Assembly (NCBI RefSeq): GCF_009765445.1
Contig: NZ_WHOY01000031.1
Location: 2,848,884 to 2,912,883 of the forward strand
DNA: 64,000 nt
Direction: 5' to 3'
Source of the DNA: Pantoea sp. BAV 3049
GTDB taxonomy: Bacteria > Pseudomonadota > Gammaproteobacteria > Enterobacterales > Enterobacteriaceae
The translations under genes and the position numbers were made by a program. This document shows, one piece after another, positions 37,322-45,999 of this stretch. The number at the start of each line of letters is the position of its first letter. Positions within the stretch are counted from its first letter, which is position 1. The notes under the pieces were generated by a model. The model made no database searches. It was not told where the DNA came from and was given only the letters and a program-made list of their open reading frames with translations.

Positions 37322-38890
37322 TCAGTGTGCTCCTGCACTGCCCTCGCTCTTAATCGGCGCGAGCAGTAAACATAAGGGAATAAGGACCAGGGCAACAATA
37401 CTGAGGCCCATAAAGACGTCGATATAGGCCAGAATGCGGGCCTGAGCAATCATCTCTTTATACAGCTGGCCGGTGGCGATGGTCACCGGATCGCCCACCG
37501 CCGAGGTGAAGTCCCTCACCCCCTGCGCCCAGCGCTCCACCGTCAGGTTGAACGGTTCATTCAGCGGGGTCATGTTGTGCACCATATTCGCACTGCGCAC
37601 CTGCTCCCGCTCGGTGATCATCGCGGTGGAAAGCGAAATCCCTATCGACCCGGCCACGTTACGGCACATGGTGAACAGCGCCGAGGCATCGGCGTTCAGC
37701 CGCTGCGGAATGGTGACGAACGCGATGGTGGTCAGCGGCACAAACAGGAAACCCAGTCCGATAGTTTGTGCGCTGCGCATCAGCACCAGCGTGGTGAAAT
37801 CGACATTTGGCGTCAGCGTCGCTGAATAAATGAACGACACAAACAGGCAGATGAAGCCAAAGGCGATCAGCCAGCGCGTCTGTACAATCGGCATCAGCTT
37901 CAACACCAGCGGGATCGACAGCACAATCAGCACCGCGCCCGGCGACAGCACCAGTCCCGACCAGGTGGCGGTATAACCCAGATCCTGCTGCGCCAGTTGA
38001 GGAATAACCACCGAGCTGCCGTAGAGGATCGCCGCCATCCCGGCCATCAAAATGCTGGCGACCCAGAAATTTCGATCCTTAAGCACATGCAGATCGACCA
38101 CTGGCTTCTTCGCGTACAGCAGCCAGTAAACGGCACCGACCAGCCCAATCACAGTAAGGATGGCAAAGGTGACTATAAAGCTGGAGCTGAACCAGTCATC
38201 GTCCTCTCCCCTGTCCAGCATCACCTGCAGACAACCCAGACCCAGGGTGATCAGACTGATGCCAATGTAATCGATCTTGAGTTTACCCTTCGCCCACTTA
38301 CGCTCCCACGGCGGATCTTCCAACAACTGGTAGATCGCCAGCACGCTGAAAATCCCCACCGGGATATTGATAAAGAACACCCAGCGCCAGCTGTAGTTAT
38401 CGGTGATCCAGCCACCGAGGGTCGGACCCAGCACCGGTGCCACGATGATGGCAATCGAAGAGAGGCCAAACGCTTTGCCACGATCGGCTGGCTTGAAGTA
38501 GTCAAGCAGAACAGACTGCTGCACCGGCTGCAAGCCCCCCCCAAAGAAACCCTGCAAAACCCTGAACAGGATGATTTGCCACAGCTCGGTGGCGATACCG
38601 CAGAGGAAAGAGCAGATCGTGAACATCACAATACAAATCAGGAAGAATTGTTTGCGACCAAACAGGCGGCTGAGAAACGCCGAAATGGGCAGAACGATGC
38701 CGTTTGCCACCAGATAGGAGGTCAGCACCCAGGTGGATTCGTCATAGCTGGAAGAGAGCGAACCGGCGACGTGCGGCAGCGCCACGTTAACAATGGTGGT
38801 GTCCAGGATCTCCATAAACACCGCCAGCGTAACCGTCATGGCGACCAGCCAGGGATTACTGGCCGGTTTCCAGTTCTCGCTGTGACTCAT
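37322..38890 (-). CDS. EmrB-type MFS drug exporter (DHA2, 14 helices)
   Basis: A 522-residue transporter with 14 predicted membrane segments. Family motifs: LDTTIVNVALPHVAGSLSSS in helix 1, WVLTSYLVANGIVLPISAFLSRLFGRKQFF, VLGPTLGGWITDNYSWRWVFFINIPVG (motif C region). It uses the proton gradient to expel hydrophobic compounds together with the HlyD-type adaptor and the outer membrane lipoprotein encoded next to it. Its start overlaps the adaptor stop by 4 nt. Substrates cannot be read from sequence. Confidence 0.88.
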   Translation of the reverse strand: MSHSENWKPASNPWLVAMTVTLAVFMEILDTTIVNVALPHVAGSLSSSYDESTWVLTSYLVANGIVLPISAFLSRLFGRKQFFLICIVMFTICSFLCGIATELWQIILFRVLQGFFGGGLQPVQQSVLLDYFKPADRGKAFGLSSIAIIVAPVLGPTLGGWITDNYSWRWVFFINIPVGIFSVLAIYQLLEDPPWERKWAKGKLKIDYIGISLITLGLGCLQVMLDRGEDDDWFSSSFIVTFAILTVIGLVGAVYWLLYAKKPVVDLHVLKDRNFWVASILMAGMAAILYGSSVVIPQLAQQDLGYTATWSGLVLSPGAVLIVLSIPLVLKLMPIVQTRWLIAFGFICLFVSFIYSATLTPNVDFTTLVLMRSAQTIGLGFLFVPLTTIAFVTIPQRLNADASALFTMCRNVAGSIGISLSTAMITEREQVRSANMVHNMTPLNEPFNLTVERWAQGVRDFTSAVGDPVTIATGQLYKEMIAQARILAYIDVFMGLSIVALVLIPLCLLLAPIKSEGSAGAH

Positions 38891-40014
38891 TCAACCGTCA
38901 CCTTAGGCTCAACCGACAGCCCCAGCGGCAGAGGTTTGTCCGGATCCAGCCCTTTGTCGATAACGATTTTCACCGGGACACGCTGCACAATCTTCACGTA
39001 GTTGCCGGTGGCATTCTCGGACGGGAAGGTGGAGAAGCGCGAACCAGACCCCATCTGCACGCTGTCCACATGCCCCTGCAGCTTCAGGTCCGGCCATGCA
39101 TCAACGGAGATATCCACTTTGTCACCCGGCTTCATCCGGTTCAGCTGCGACTCTTTGAAGTTAGCGGTGATCCACACGTCCGGCGAAACCAGTGAGAACA
39201 GCGAGCTGCCTGCCTGCACCAGTGTGCCGACCTGCACATTACGCTTGGTGACAAAGCCATCGTAAGGCGCACGCACTTCGGTATAGGAGAGATTCAGATT
39301 GGCAGTATTCAGCTGGGCCTGAGCCTGCTGCACCTGCGACTGACGGGCTTCCACATTGGTTTCCTGTTGTCGAATCTGCAGCTGGATTTGTGAAGCCACT
39401 TCAACCTGCGCTTTGGCGCTTTCCAGCTCGGCTTTGGCGCTTCTTAACTGCGCGCTGGCCGCATCGATATTCCGCTGAGAGGTGGCACGGGGATCGACGC
39501 CGCGCTGGCGTTTGTAATCTTCCTGGGCGTTGAGCAAGTTGGCTTCCGCTTTCGCCTGCTGGGCCAGAGCCTGATCTTTCTGCGCCGGATACTGAACTTT
39601 AGACAGCGCCAGCGAGGCCTGAGCCTGATGCAGCTGAGCGACAGCCAGGCCAAGCTGAGCCTGCGCCTGATCGCGCTGGGCTGTATTGTCACGGGGATCG
39701 ATCAGCACCAGCAGATCGCCCTTCTTCACGCGCTGGTTATCACGCACCAGAAGTTTGGTGACATAACCTGAAGCTTTCGGCGCGATGGTGACCGCATCCG
39801 ATTCGGTAAAGGCATCATCGGTGGTTTCGATATTGCGGGTGCTCAACCAGAACCACAGCGCCACAATCAGCGCAATTACCACCACTATCCCGAGGATAAT
39901 CAGCGGTTTCTTGCCGGGACGCTTGCGTTCAGACTGGTCGTTGTTGTCCTGCTGCTGGGTGTCATCCTGATGACGCTGGTCATCATCTGACGGGGAAGTT
40001 GATTGATTAGCCAT
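38887..40014 (-). CDS. EmrA-type membrane fusion protein
   Basis: About 375 residues. A hydrophilic, Asp/Gln-rich N-terminus is followed by one membrane helix (LIILGIVVVIALIVALWFWL), a lipoyl half-domain (APKASGYVTKLLVRDNQRVKKGDLL), a long alpha-helical hairpin rich in Ala and Gln (about residues 110-230), the second lipoyl half (TEVRAPYDGFVTKRNVQVG) and a beta-barrel. It is the periplasmic adaptor of the tripartite pump. Two in-frame ATGs lie 9 nt apart; I prefer the second (40014), since the first has no ribosome binding site. First gene of the operon. Confidence 0.86.
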   Translation of the reverse strand: MANQSTSPSDDDQRHQDDTQQQDNNDQSERKRPGKKPLIILGIVVVIALIVALWFWLSTRNIETTDDAFTESDAVTIAPKASGYVTKLLVRDNQRVKKGDLLVLIDPRDNTAQRDQAQAQLGLAVAQLHQAQASLALSKVQYPAQKDQALAQQAKAEANLLNAQEDYKRQRGVDPRATSQRNIDAASAQLRSAKAELESAKAQVEVASQIQLQIRQQETNVEARQSQVQQAQAQLNTANLNLSYTEVRAPYDGFVTKRNVQVGTLVQAGSSLFSLVSPDVWITANFKESQLNRMKPGDKVDISVDAWPDLKLQGHVDSVQMGSGSRFSTFPSENATGNYVKIVQRVPVKIVIDKGLDPDKPLPLGLSVEPKVTVE

Positions 40015-40023
40015 AGTTCTCAT

Positions 40024-40092
40024 CAGTTTACAGCGGACCCAAACCAGGTCCGCAAGAGTACGCTGCTATAACAATAGAACGTAAACTGACAA
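40024..40092 (-). promoter_or_regulatory. Promoter and palindromic operator of the efflux operon
   Basis: Minus-strand -35 TTGTCA (40087-40092) and -10 TATAGC (40065-40070) are 16 bp apart. CAGTTTAC (40024-40031) and GTAAACTG (40081-40088) form an inverted repeat that brackets the start region, and GCGGACC / GGTCCGC (40033-40039 / 40047-40053) forms a second one in the leader. A local repressor may bind here; no regulator gene is adjacent. Confidence 0.42.
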
Positions 40093-40130
40093 ATACCAGC
40101 GTTTCTTTACTAAGTCAGATTAGACTGAGG

Positions 40131-41246
40131 TCAGGCCGCATTTATTACTAAATAAAGCCCCCAGCCAACCGCGACAGCCCACGCCAGCATCGGCACAGAA
40201 TAGAGATGAAAATGCCACCAGATACGGCGATCTTTCGCCATGCGCAGGGCAATCAGGTTAGCCAGCGAGCCCGGCAGTAGCCCAAAGCCCCCAACATTTA
40301 CCGCCCAGGCAAGCAGCGTGCTGGCGGGCAGGCTGCTGAGCAGCAGAATAGTGGCAGGCACATTACTGATCGCCTGAGATAAACCAATCGCCACCAGGAA
40401 CTGCCCTCCCCCCGGCAATTGTGTCATCTGATGAAGAACGTGCTGCAGAGCGGGCAACTGTGTCAGCAGGAAGACATCAATAAACATGGCGATAAATACG
40501 ACCAGCAGACTCCAGTCAATGCTCAGCAGAATACGGCGGGCCATCACCAGCAGCAGCAAAAACACCACCAGCAGACCCCAGACGGCAAAGTCCAGCTCCA
40601 GCGCAACGATAAACAACAGATAAAGCACGGCGCTGGCAATCAGTAATGGACGCTGCCAGCTTGTCTCCTGCTGATGGGAAGAGAGCTCAATCCGGCGACG
40701 GGGGAAACAGATTGCCGTCAGGATCAGCAAACTGGCGACCAGCACGGCAGCCAGCGGCAACATCTGCCAGACAAAACCGCCAAAGCCTGCTTCCCCGTGA
40801 CGCCACAGCAGAATATTTTGCGGGTTCCCGATGGGAGTCAACAGCGAACCGGCGTTAACCGCCAGCGCTTCAAAGATGATCAACCGGGCAATGGGCAGTG
40901 CAGAATACTGGCGTAGCGACAACGTCAACGGCACCAGAATAAACAGCGCCACATCGTTGGTCAGAAAGGTGGACAACAGTGCGGAAGCGGCGACAAAGAA
41001 CAGCGCCAGCGCCCGCTGATGGTGAAAACGCCGCACCAGCCGCCGTCCCAGTACGTCAAAGTAGCCGCTGGCTTCAATACCTTTGGTCAGCATCAGCAGA
41101 CCACATAGCGTGGTCAGCGTGGGCCAGTCAACCGCGGCAGGCAGCTGCCGCAGGCTGAAGGGAACAAAGCAGGCCAGCAGCAGGCCCAGAACAACTAACA
41201 GATGCAAGAAGCGATCGTGCAGAAAAGGCCTGAGCAGCGTTGCCAT
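40131..41246 (-). CDS. ybiR: Putative anion transporter YbiR
   Basis: A 371-residue inner membrane protein with about 10-11 hydrophobic segments, of the ArsB/NhaD-like ion transporter superfamily. It shows the family's two repeats: STFLTNDVALFILVPLTLSL with GSLLTPIGNPQNILLW in the first half, and AISNVPATILLLSSL with NVGGFGLLPGSLANLIAL in the second. Substrate unknown. It lies 18 bp behind mntR on the same strand, as in E. coli, and may be co-transcribed with it; an ion-homeostasis role is therefore conceivable. Confidence 0.85.
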   Translation of the reverse strand: MATLLRPFLHDRFLHLLVVLGLLLACFVPFSLRQLPAAVDWPTLTTLCGLLMLTKGIEASGYFDVLGRRLVRRFHHQRALALFFVAASALLSTFLTNDVALFILVPLTLSLRQYSALPIARLIIFEALAVNAGSLLTPIGNPQNILLWRHGEAGFGGFVWQMLPLAAVLVASLLILTAICFPRRRIELSSHQQETSWQRPLLIASAVLYLLFIVALELDFAVWGLLVVFLLLLVMARRILLSIDWSLLVVFIAMFIDVFLLTQLPALQHVLHQMTQLPGGGQFLVAIGLSQAISNVPATILLLSSLPASTLLAWAVNVGGFGLLPGSLANLIALRMAKDRRIWWHFHLYSVPMLAWAVAVGWGLYLVINAA

Positions 41247-41264
41247 GCGGACTCACAGAATGGG

Positions 41265-41717
41265 TTATTGTCGGCTTTCGTAAAATTTCTGGAAAATGGC
41301 CAGCGTTTCATCACTGACATGGTGCTCCAGTCCTTCTGCATCGCGGCGTGCGGTATCAGGACTGATCCCAAGCGCCAGCAGGAAGGTTTCCACAATATGG
41401 TGCCGCTTACGGCTCTCTTCAGCCAGCGCTTCACCCTCTGCAGTCAGGAAAACGCCCCGGTAAGGAACCTGCTCTACAAGCCCCCCGCCAGCCAGCCTTT
41501 TCAGCATCTTGGCGACGGTGGGTTGAGACACGCCCAGACGTGCCGCCATATCCACCTGGCGCGCTTCGCCAAACTCACGGATCAGATCGGAAATCAGCTC
41601 AACATAGTCATCAATAAGCTCACGACGATGGGCTTCCCGCACCTGACGGAAGCCTTCGACATGCTCTTCGATATCTTTCAGTGGCGCGGGCACTGCTGTT
41701 TTTGCGCGACGACTCAT
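41265..41717 (-). CDS. mntR: Manganese-responsive regulator MntR
   Basis: A 150-residue DtxR-family regulator. The winged helix is at about residues 40-95 ([34 protein letters not shown]); the metal-binding and dimerisation part includes [35 protein letters not shown]. With Mn(II) it represses manganese importers and the small gene mntS and activates exporters. A matching MntR box lies upstream of divergent mntS at 41832-41854. Confidence 0.92.
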   Translation of the reverse strand: MSRRAKTAVPAPLKDIEEHVEGFRQVREAHRRELIDDYVELISDLIREFGEARQVDMAARLGVSQPTVAKMLKRLAGGGLVEQVPYRGVFLTAEGEALAEESRKRHHIVETFLLALGISPDTARRDAEGLEHHVSDETLAIFQKFYESRQ

Positions 41718-41831
41718 TCAGCTTCCTCATTATTATCACTGATGCCCGATAACGGCCGCATCAGCCTGTTGGTGCCACATTGTAAACGAAGCTCTCGACA
41801 GCTCAAAATTTCGCGCAATAGCACTGGCTAC

Positions 41832-41854
41832 AAAAGATAGCTTGTGCTATACCT
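41832..41854 (+). promoter_or_regulatory. MntR operator upstream of mntS
   Basis: The inverted repeat ATAGC-N4-GCTAT (41837-41841 / 41846-41850) within AAAGATAGCTTGTGCTATAC fits the enterobacterial MntR box. It lies 30 bp before the mntS start and about 115 bp before mntR, so it could serve both. Confidence 0.7.
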
Positions 41855-41883
41855 GATGATAAAACGAACGGGAGGAACGTCGG

Positions 41884-42009
41884 ATGAACAAGCCACTTTT
41901 ATTGCAGCTGCTCTGTCGCTCACCGTTTACGTTGCGGCTTCAGCTGCTGGAAATGCTGACCAGTAAGCCAGCAGAACCGTGCTCTGAGCATAAAAAAATC
42001 CGCCACTGA
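41884..42009 (+). CDS. mntS: Small protein MntS (manganese homeostasis)
   Basis: A 41-residue protein starting MNKPLLLQLLCRSPFTLRLQ and ending EPCSEHKKIRH. It has a strong Shine-Dalgarno (GGGAGGAA) and an MntR box upstream. E. coli MntS (42 residues) has the same SPF-x-x-RL-x-LL-x-ML core followed by a polar Lys/Pro/Glu-rich tail and lies in the same place between mntR and ompX. In E. coli MntS is made when Mn is low and raises intracellular Mn by blocking the exporter MntP. The N- and C-terminal residues differ, so the identity rests on core similarity, synteny and the operator. The stop codon lies in the loop of the terminator. Confidence 0.82.
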   Translation: MNKPLLLQLLCRSPFTLRLQLLEMLTSKPAEPCSEHKKIRH

Positions 42010-42022
42010 GGGCGGATTTTTT
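41993..42022. terminator. Bidirectional terminator mntS/ompX
   Basis: AAAAAATCCGCC (41993-42004) pairs with GGCGGATTTTTT (42011-42022) over 12 bp with a 6-nt loop. A-runs and T-runs on both sides allow termination from mntS on the plus strand and from ompX on the minus strand. Confidence 0.88.
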
Positions 42023-42055
42023 ATTGCCAGCCGGAACCGGCAAGGCGGTGACAAC

Positions 42056-42568
42056 TTAGAAGCTGTAACCTACGCCAGCAATCCAGGTGCCAACGTCAAC
42101 GCTACGGATACGGCTCTGCTCGTAGCCCACGTCCAGTGCAACGTTTTCGATGCCTGGGTTGAACTGCATACCTGCACCGTAAGAGAAGCCAACATCGCTT
42201 GAATCAGTTTTGTTACGATCCACGCCGTTGTGCTGGAATTTACCGTAACCGATACCTACAACACCGTAGATGCTTGCCCAGTCGTTCAGACGGTAAGCAG
42301 GACCACCGGTCAGGCCGTAGTACTGGCCTTTGTTGTAAACGCCCGCTTCGGAGTCATTTTTAGCGGTATAAGTCAAAGAACCGATCCAACCCAGTGGGTT
42401 ACTGCCATCTTCGTAACGGTACTTCAGGTTGAAGCCATTAGCTTTGTTCATTACGCCCTGCATATCGCTTTGTGCGTAACCGCCGGAAACAGTGCTTTGT
42501 GCCATTGCTGAACCAGCAGATACTGCCAGTACGCAAGCCAGTGCTGAAAGACATGCAATTTTTTTCAT
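42056..42568 (-). CDS. ompX: Outer membrane protein OmpX
   Basis: A 170-residue, 8-stranded beta-barrel of the Ail/OmpX family. Signal peptide residues 1-23 (ending SAMA), mature start QSTVSGGYAQSD, alternating barrel strands such as NLKYRYEDGSNPLGWIGSL, and the terminal strand WIAGVGYSF with the C-terminal Phe recognised by the BAM machine. The ATG at 42568 follows GAGGTGGTT; in E. coli this same region pairs with the sRNA CyaR. Members contribute to adhesion and serum resistance in pathogens. Confidence 0.95.
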   Translation of the reverse strand: MKKIACLSALACVLAVSAGSAMAQSTVSGGYAQSDMQGVMNKANGFNLKYRYEDGSNPLGWIGSLTYTAKNDSEAGVYNKGQYYGLTGGPAYRLNDWASIYGVVGIGYGKFQHNGVDRNKTDSSDVGFSYGAGMQFNPGIENVALDVGYEQSRIRSVDVGTWIAGVGYSF

Positions 42569-42933
42569 AACCACCTCAAATGTGAAAATACTTATCTCCT
42601 GACAACGCTGAAAATATAACAAAACTCAGGAAGAAACTCTGCCCCGAAATTGTTGTCCAACACAAAGTTTGGTGTAACAGGACGTTAATGAAGTTTTGCA
42701 TGTCATTCTTTTTCCTTATAATTTAGGAGTTCCCTCACCTCCGTCATCAGAATGTAAAAAAATGTTCATTAAGGCTATTCTTAATTAATCCTGACGTTTC
42801 TTTACCGTTCTGGCCCTGATTTCAGCGTTTCGCTGACATTTTTTTCAGCCTTTCCACCCGCTTGACCGGGCGTTCCATTACACTGTGGGGAACTTTTTCT
42901 CACTTTGATGGACAAATAAGGCTGGTCTACAGG
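42569..42933. promoter_or_regulatory. Divergent region ompX/rhtA with ompX leader
   Basis: A 365-bp region. The ompX leader next to the start (GTCAGGAGATAAG, then ACATTTGAGGTGGTT) is nearly that of E. coli; AGGTGGTT is the likely CyaR pairing site (established for E. coli, inferred here). A minus-strand -10-like TTATAA near 42716-42721 and several AT-rich tracts are present. No gene is seen. Confidence 0.4.
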
Positions 42934-43842
42934 ATGTCCTCTTCCTCTGCTACATCATCTTCACACACTCCCATCTGGCTACCCGTTTTGGTTCTGCTGA
43001 TAGCCATGATCTCTATTCAGGGCGGCGCGGCGCTGGCAAAAACCCTGTTCCCGGTAGTTGGTGCGCCGGGTATTACTGCTCTGCGTCTTTCGCTGGGAAC
43101 GCTGATCCTCTGCATTATCTTTAAACCCTGGCGTTTACGCTTCAGCCGTCAGCAGCTCCTGCCACTGGTGCTGTATGGCATTGCTCTGGGCGGCATGAAC
43201 TACTCCTTCTATCTGGCGTTACGCACCGTCCCGTTGGGTATTGCGGTGGCGCTGGAGTTCACCGGCCCACTGGCACTGGCACTGGCCGGTTCACGCCGCC
43301 CGCTGGACTTTGTCTGGGTGCTGCTGGCGCTGTTGGGCCTGTGGATCCTGTTACCCATCGGGCAGAGTATTTCCGGTGTGGATCCTAAAGGTGCCCTGCT
43401 GGCAGTGCTGGCCGGTGCCTTCTGGGCAGTCTATATCCTTAGCGGCCAACGTGCCGGCGCTGAGCATGGCCCGGCCACCGTGGCAATGGGATCGCTGATT
43501 GCTTCGCTGATTTTTGTGCCGATAGGTCTGGCTTATGCCAGCAGCGGCATCTGGAGCCTGTCGCTGATCCCCGTCGCACTGGCCATTGCGGTGCTTTCCA
43601 GTGCGTTGCCCTACTCGCTGGAGATGGTGGCACTGACCCGTCTGCCAGCGAAAACTTTCGGCACGCTGATGAGCCTTGAACCGGCAATGGCGGCACTCTC
43701 CGGAATGTTGTTCCTGAGTGAGGAGCTGACGCTGGTGCAGTGGCTGGGCCTGCTGGCAATTATCCTGGCCTCAGCAGGGTCGACGCTGACCATGCGACCC
43801 AGAAAAAAGAAAATCGATCCGGTAAGCGAGCTGCGGGAATGA
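42934..43842 (+). CDS. rhtA: Threonine/homoserine exporter RhtA
   Basis: A 302-residue DMT-superfamily exporter with 10 helices in two EamA repeats. Conserved segments shared with E. coli RhtA: MISIQGGAALAKTLFPVVGA, ALRLSLGTLILCIIFKPWRL, TVPLGIAVALEFTGPLALAL, YILSGQRAGAEHGPATVAMG and ALPYSLEMVALTRLPAKTFG. It exports threonine, homoserine and similar amino acids. The ATG at 42934 fits the family start; its ribosome binding site is weak and an open frame extends upstream. Confidence 0.92.
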   Translation: MSSSSATSSSHTPIWLPVLVLLIAMISIQGGAALAKTLFPVVGAPGITALRLSLGTLILCIIFKPWRLRFSRQQLLPLVLYGIALGGMNYSFYLALRTVPLGIAVALEFTGPLALALAGSRRPLDFVWVLLALLGLWILLPIGQSISGVDPKGALLAVLAGAFWAVYILSGQRAGAEHGPATVAMGSLIASLIFVPIGLAYASSGIWSLSLIPVALAIAVLSSALPYSLEMVALTRLPAKTFGTLMSLEPAMAALSGMLFLSEELTLVQWLGLLAIILASAGSTLTMRPRKKKIDPVSELRE

Positions 43843-43912
43843 TTGCCACCCTGCCCCCTCCCGGATGTCGGGTCAAACTGACAGTTGATTACCCGCGACG
43901 CCCCAGTCTATT

Positions 43913-43943
43913 TTCGCCCCAACCGATGGGGCGAAGTTATTTT
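43913..43943 (+). terminator. Terminator behind rhtA
   Basis: A perfect 9-bp hairpin TTCGCCCCA / TGGGGCGAA (43913-43921 / 43927-43935) with a 5-nt loop, followed by GTTATTTT. Confidence 0.7.
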
Positions 43944-44232
43944 AACTTTTGCGCCATTACACCTGTTATATTTTGGTGACATCGATGTGAAATTTCCGCT
44001 CAGAAATATCCGACAACAGATAATCATTAAAAATAACACCCCCATTTAACCTTTCCCTTTCAATAAAAAATAAGAATTATATCAGTAATTTAACTAATTA
44101 AACCTAACTGATAATCTTTATTAATCTCATTTAACTCGCTGAATATGTTCAATTAACCGGCAACTTCAACCTTAAGGTTCCGGCTATTAGACTGACAGGC
44201 AGTAACTTTCCGGCAGATTTAAAAAGCGGTGC
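43944..44232. other. AT-rich region upstream of dps
   Basis: About 290 bp of strongly AT-rich sequence between the rhtA terminator and the dps promoter, without an open frame of note. Such a region would suit H-NS, Fis or IHF, which control dps in E. coli; no individual site can be assigned with confidence. Confidence 0.35.
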
Positions 44233-44238
44233 TATACT
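44233..44238 (+). promoter_or_regulatory. Sigma-S type promoter of dps
   Basis: The -10 sequence GCTATACTTA contains TATACT preceded by C, the hallmark of RpoS-dependent promoters. A start near 44245 gives a leader of about 40 nt with AAGAGGATATTA before dps. Confidence 0.6.
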
Positions 44239-44283
44239 TATTCTCGTAACTTTCAGGACAACCCCATTAAGAGGATATTAATG

Positions 44284-44787
44284 ATGAGTACCGCTAAACT
44301 GGTAAAAACGAAATCTTCTGATCTGATTTACACCCGTAACAACGTGGCTGACGACGAGAAAAAAGCCACCATTGAGGTGCTGAATCGTCTGGTAACGGAA
44401 TTCATTGATTTGTCCCTGATCACCAAGCAGGCGCACTGGAACATGCGTGGCGCTAACTTTATTGGTGTGCATGAGATGCTGGACGGTTTCCGCACCGCTA
44501 TCACCGAGCATCAGGACACTATCGCTGAGCGTGTTGTTCAGCTAGGCGGCGTGGCACTGGGGACAACTCAGATCGTTAACGATAAAACGCCGTTAAAGAG
44601 CTACCCGCTGAATATCCACAGCGTTCAGGATCACCTTAAAGCACTGGCTGAACGCTATGCTGTCGTCGCCAATGACACCCGTAAAGCGATCACTGAAGTG
44701 GAAGATGAAGATACGGCGGATATTTTCACCGCTGCCTCGCGTGACCTGGATAAATTCCTGTGGTTCATCGAGTCTAACATCGAGTAA
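44284..44787 (+). CDS. dps: DNA protection during starvation protein Dps
   Basis: A 167-residue ferritin-like dodecamer subunit. The Lys-rich N-terminus ([13 protein letters not shown]) binds DNA; the ferroxidase centre at the dimer interface is visible in [26 protein letters not shown]. It stores iron using peroxide and compacts DNA in stationary phase. Two ATG codons are adjacent; the second matches E. coli and is spaced better from AAGAGG. It is monocistronic, with two terminators behind it. Confidence 0.97.
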   Translation: MSTAKLVKTKSSDLIYTRNNVADDEKKATIEVLNRLVTEFIDLSLITKQAHWNMRGANFIGVHEMLDGFRTAITEHQDTIAERVVQLGGVALGTTQIVNDKTPLKSYPLNIHSVQDHLKALAERYAVVANDTRKAITEVEDEDTADIFTAASRDLDKFLWFIESNIE

Positions 44788-44793
44788 CACGAC

Positions 44794-44820
44794 GGCAGGC
44801 TTCCCCACAGCCTGCCTTTT
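44794..44820 (+). terminator. Intrinsic terminator of dps
   Basis: GGCAGGC / GCCTGCC (44794-44800 / 44810-44816), 9-nt loop, followed by TTTT. Confidence 0.85.
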
Positions 44821-44830
44821 ACTGAACGGT

Positions 44831-44863
44831 AAAGAGCAGATGAATTTCATCTGCTCTTTTTTT
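44831..44863 (+). terminator. Second terminator behind dps
   Basis: AAAGAGCAGATG / CATCTGCTCTTT (44831-44842 / 44848-44859) is a 12-bp stem with a 5-nt loop and a run of seven T. Together with the previous hairpin it insulates glnH. Confidence 0.88.
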
Positions 44864-45004
44864 ACGCCTCGCCAGTTTCAGCCATTTCAGTAAAATTCAG
44901 ACTCTCTTAACAATTCTCCTCCTCCCTGCTCCTTGCAGGTTGTTTTTATGTCCTTTTTTGCTACAACTGATCTGCACCACAATAAACCTCACGCCCTGTT
45001 TTGG

Positions 45005-45021
45005 TGCGCACTTTTGGTGCA
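45005..45021 (+). promoter_or_regulatory. NtrC-type enhancer upstream of glnH
   Basis: TGCGCACTTTTGGTGCA is close to the NtrC dyad TGCACC-N5-GGTGCA. It lies about 108 bp before the predicted sigma-54 start, which matches the enhancer position reported for E. coli glnHPQ. A further half-site TGCACC is 30 bp upstream. Confidence 0.6.
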
Positions 45022-45093
45022 AACCACCATCAATGACTGCTCAGGTCCGGAAAAATTGACTTAAAGTGCTGTTTTTCATATATTCCGAAAAAG

Positions 45094-45109
45094 TGGCATA
45101 ATTTTTTCA
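45094..45109 (+). promoter_or_regulatory. Sigma-54-type promoter of glnHPQ
   Basis: TGGCAT-AATTT-TTTCA differs from the -24/-12 consensus TGGCAC-N5-TTGCA mainly at the -13 G. The predicted start near 45120 gives a 48-nt leader. A second match at 45119-45134 has the wrong spacing by 1 bp. Confidence 0.5.
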
Positions 45110-45167
45110 TATGGATGCTGGCATTCAATCGGGCATAGACCTTGCCTGACTGCATAAGGATAAAAAA

Positions 45168-45914
45168 ATGAAGTCGATTGTTAAGTTTTCCCTGGCTGCG
45201 CTGACGCTGGCGTTTGCCGTCTCTTCAACTGCCGCAGAAAAAAAACTGGTTGTCGCTACTGACACCGCCTTCGTTCCTTTCGAGTTTAAACAGGGTGACA
45301 AATATGTGGGCTTCGATGTGGACCTGTGGGCCGCTATCGCTAAACAACTGAACATTGATTATACCCTGAAGCCAATGGACTTCAGCGGCATCATCCCTGC
45401 CCTGCAGACCCGTAACATCGACCTGGCGCTGGCCGGTATCACCATTACCGATGAACGTAAGAAAGCCATTGAGTTCTCCGACGGCTACTACAAAAGCGGC
45501 CTGCAGGTGATGGTCAAAGCCAGTAATGATTCGATCAAAGGGATCGACGATCTGAACGGCAAAGTGGTGGCAGTGAAGAGCGGCACCGGCTCGGTGGACT
45601 ACGCTAAACAGCACATCAAGGCCAAAGACCTGCGTCAGTTCCCGAATATCGACAACGCCTATATGGAGCTGGGCACCGGCCGTGCTGATGCAGTGCTGCA
45701 CGACACGCCAAACATCCTGTACTTCATTCATACGGCTGGCAAAGGCCAGTTCAAAGCGGTAGGCGACTCTCTCGAAGCTCAGCAGTACGGCATCGCCTTC
45801 CCGAAAGGCAGCGATGAGCTGCGTGAGAAAGTGAACGGCGCCCTGAAAACACTGCGTGAAAACGGGACTTATAACACGCTGTATAAAAAATGGTTCGGTA
45901 CCGAACCTAAATAA
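45168..45914 (+). CDS. glnH: Glutamine-binding periplasmic protein GlnH
   Basis: A 248-residue SBP family 3 protein. Signal peptide about residues 1-22 (ending STAA), mature start [19 protein letters not shown]. The ligand-binding signature [14 protein letters not shown] and [19 protein letters not shown] are typical of glutamine-binding proteins. It delivers glutamine to GlnPQ. It is the first gene of glnHPQ, and a hairpin behind it probably sets its excess over the membrane subunits. Confidence 0.96.
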   Translation: MKSIVKFSLAALTLAFAVSSTAAEKKLVVATDTAFVPFEFKQGDKYVGFDVDLWAAIAKQLNIDYTLKPMDFSGIIPALQTRNIDLALAGITITDERKKAIEFSDGYYKSGLQVMVKASNDSIKGIDDLNGKVVAVKSGTGSVDYAKQHIKAKDLRQFPNIDNAYMELGTGRADAVLHDTPNILYFIHTAGKGQFKAVGDSLEAQQYGIAFPKGSDELREKVNGALKTLRENGTYNTLYKKWFGTEPK

Positions 45915-45933
45915 GACATTTTGATTCACTTTT

Positions 45934-45957
45934 CGCAGGCGCACTCGCCTGCGTTTT
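45934..45957 (+). terminator. Attenuating hairpin between glnH and glnP
   Basis: CGCAGGCG / CGCCTGCG (45934-45941 / 45946-45953) with a 4-nt loop followed by TTTT. Partial termination here would give more binding protein than permease. Confidence 0.72.
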
Positions 45958-45999
45958 CCACGACCCAGATAAAAATGGTTTTGAACCGGAGAAGAAATA

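Noticed and set aside
44949-45065. A 38-codon frame between dps and glnH
   Set aside because: No Shine-Dalgarno, and it overlaps the NtrC dyad and half-site of the glnH promoter.
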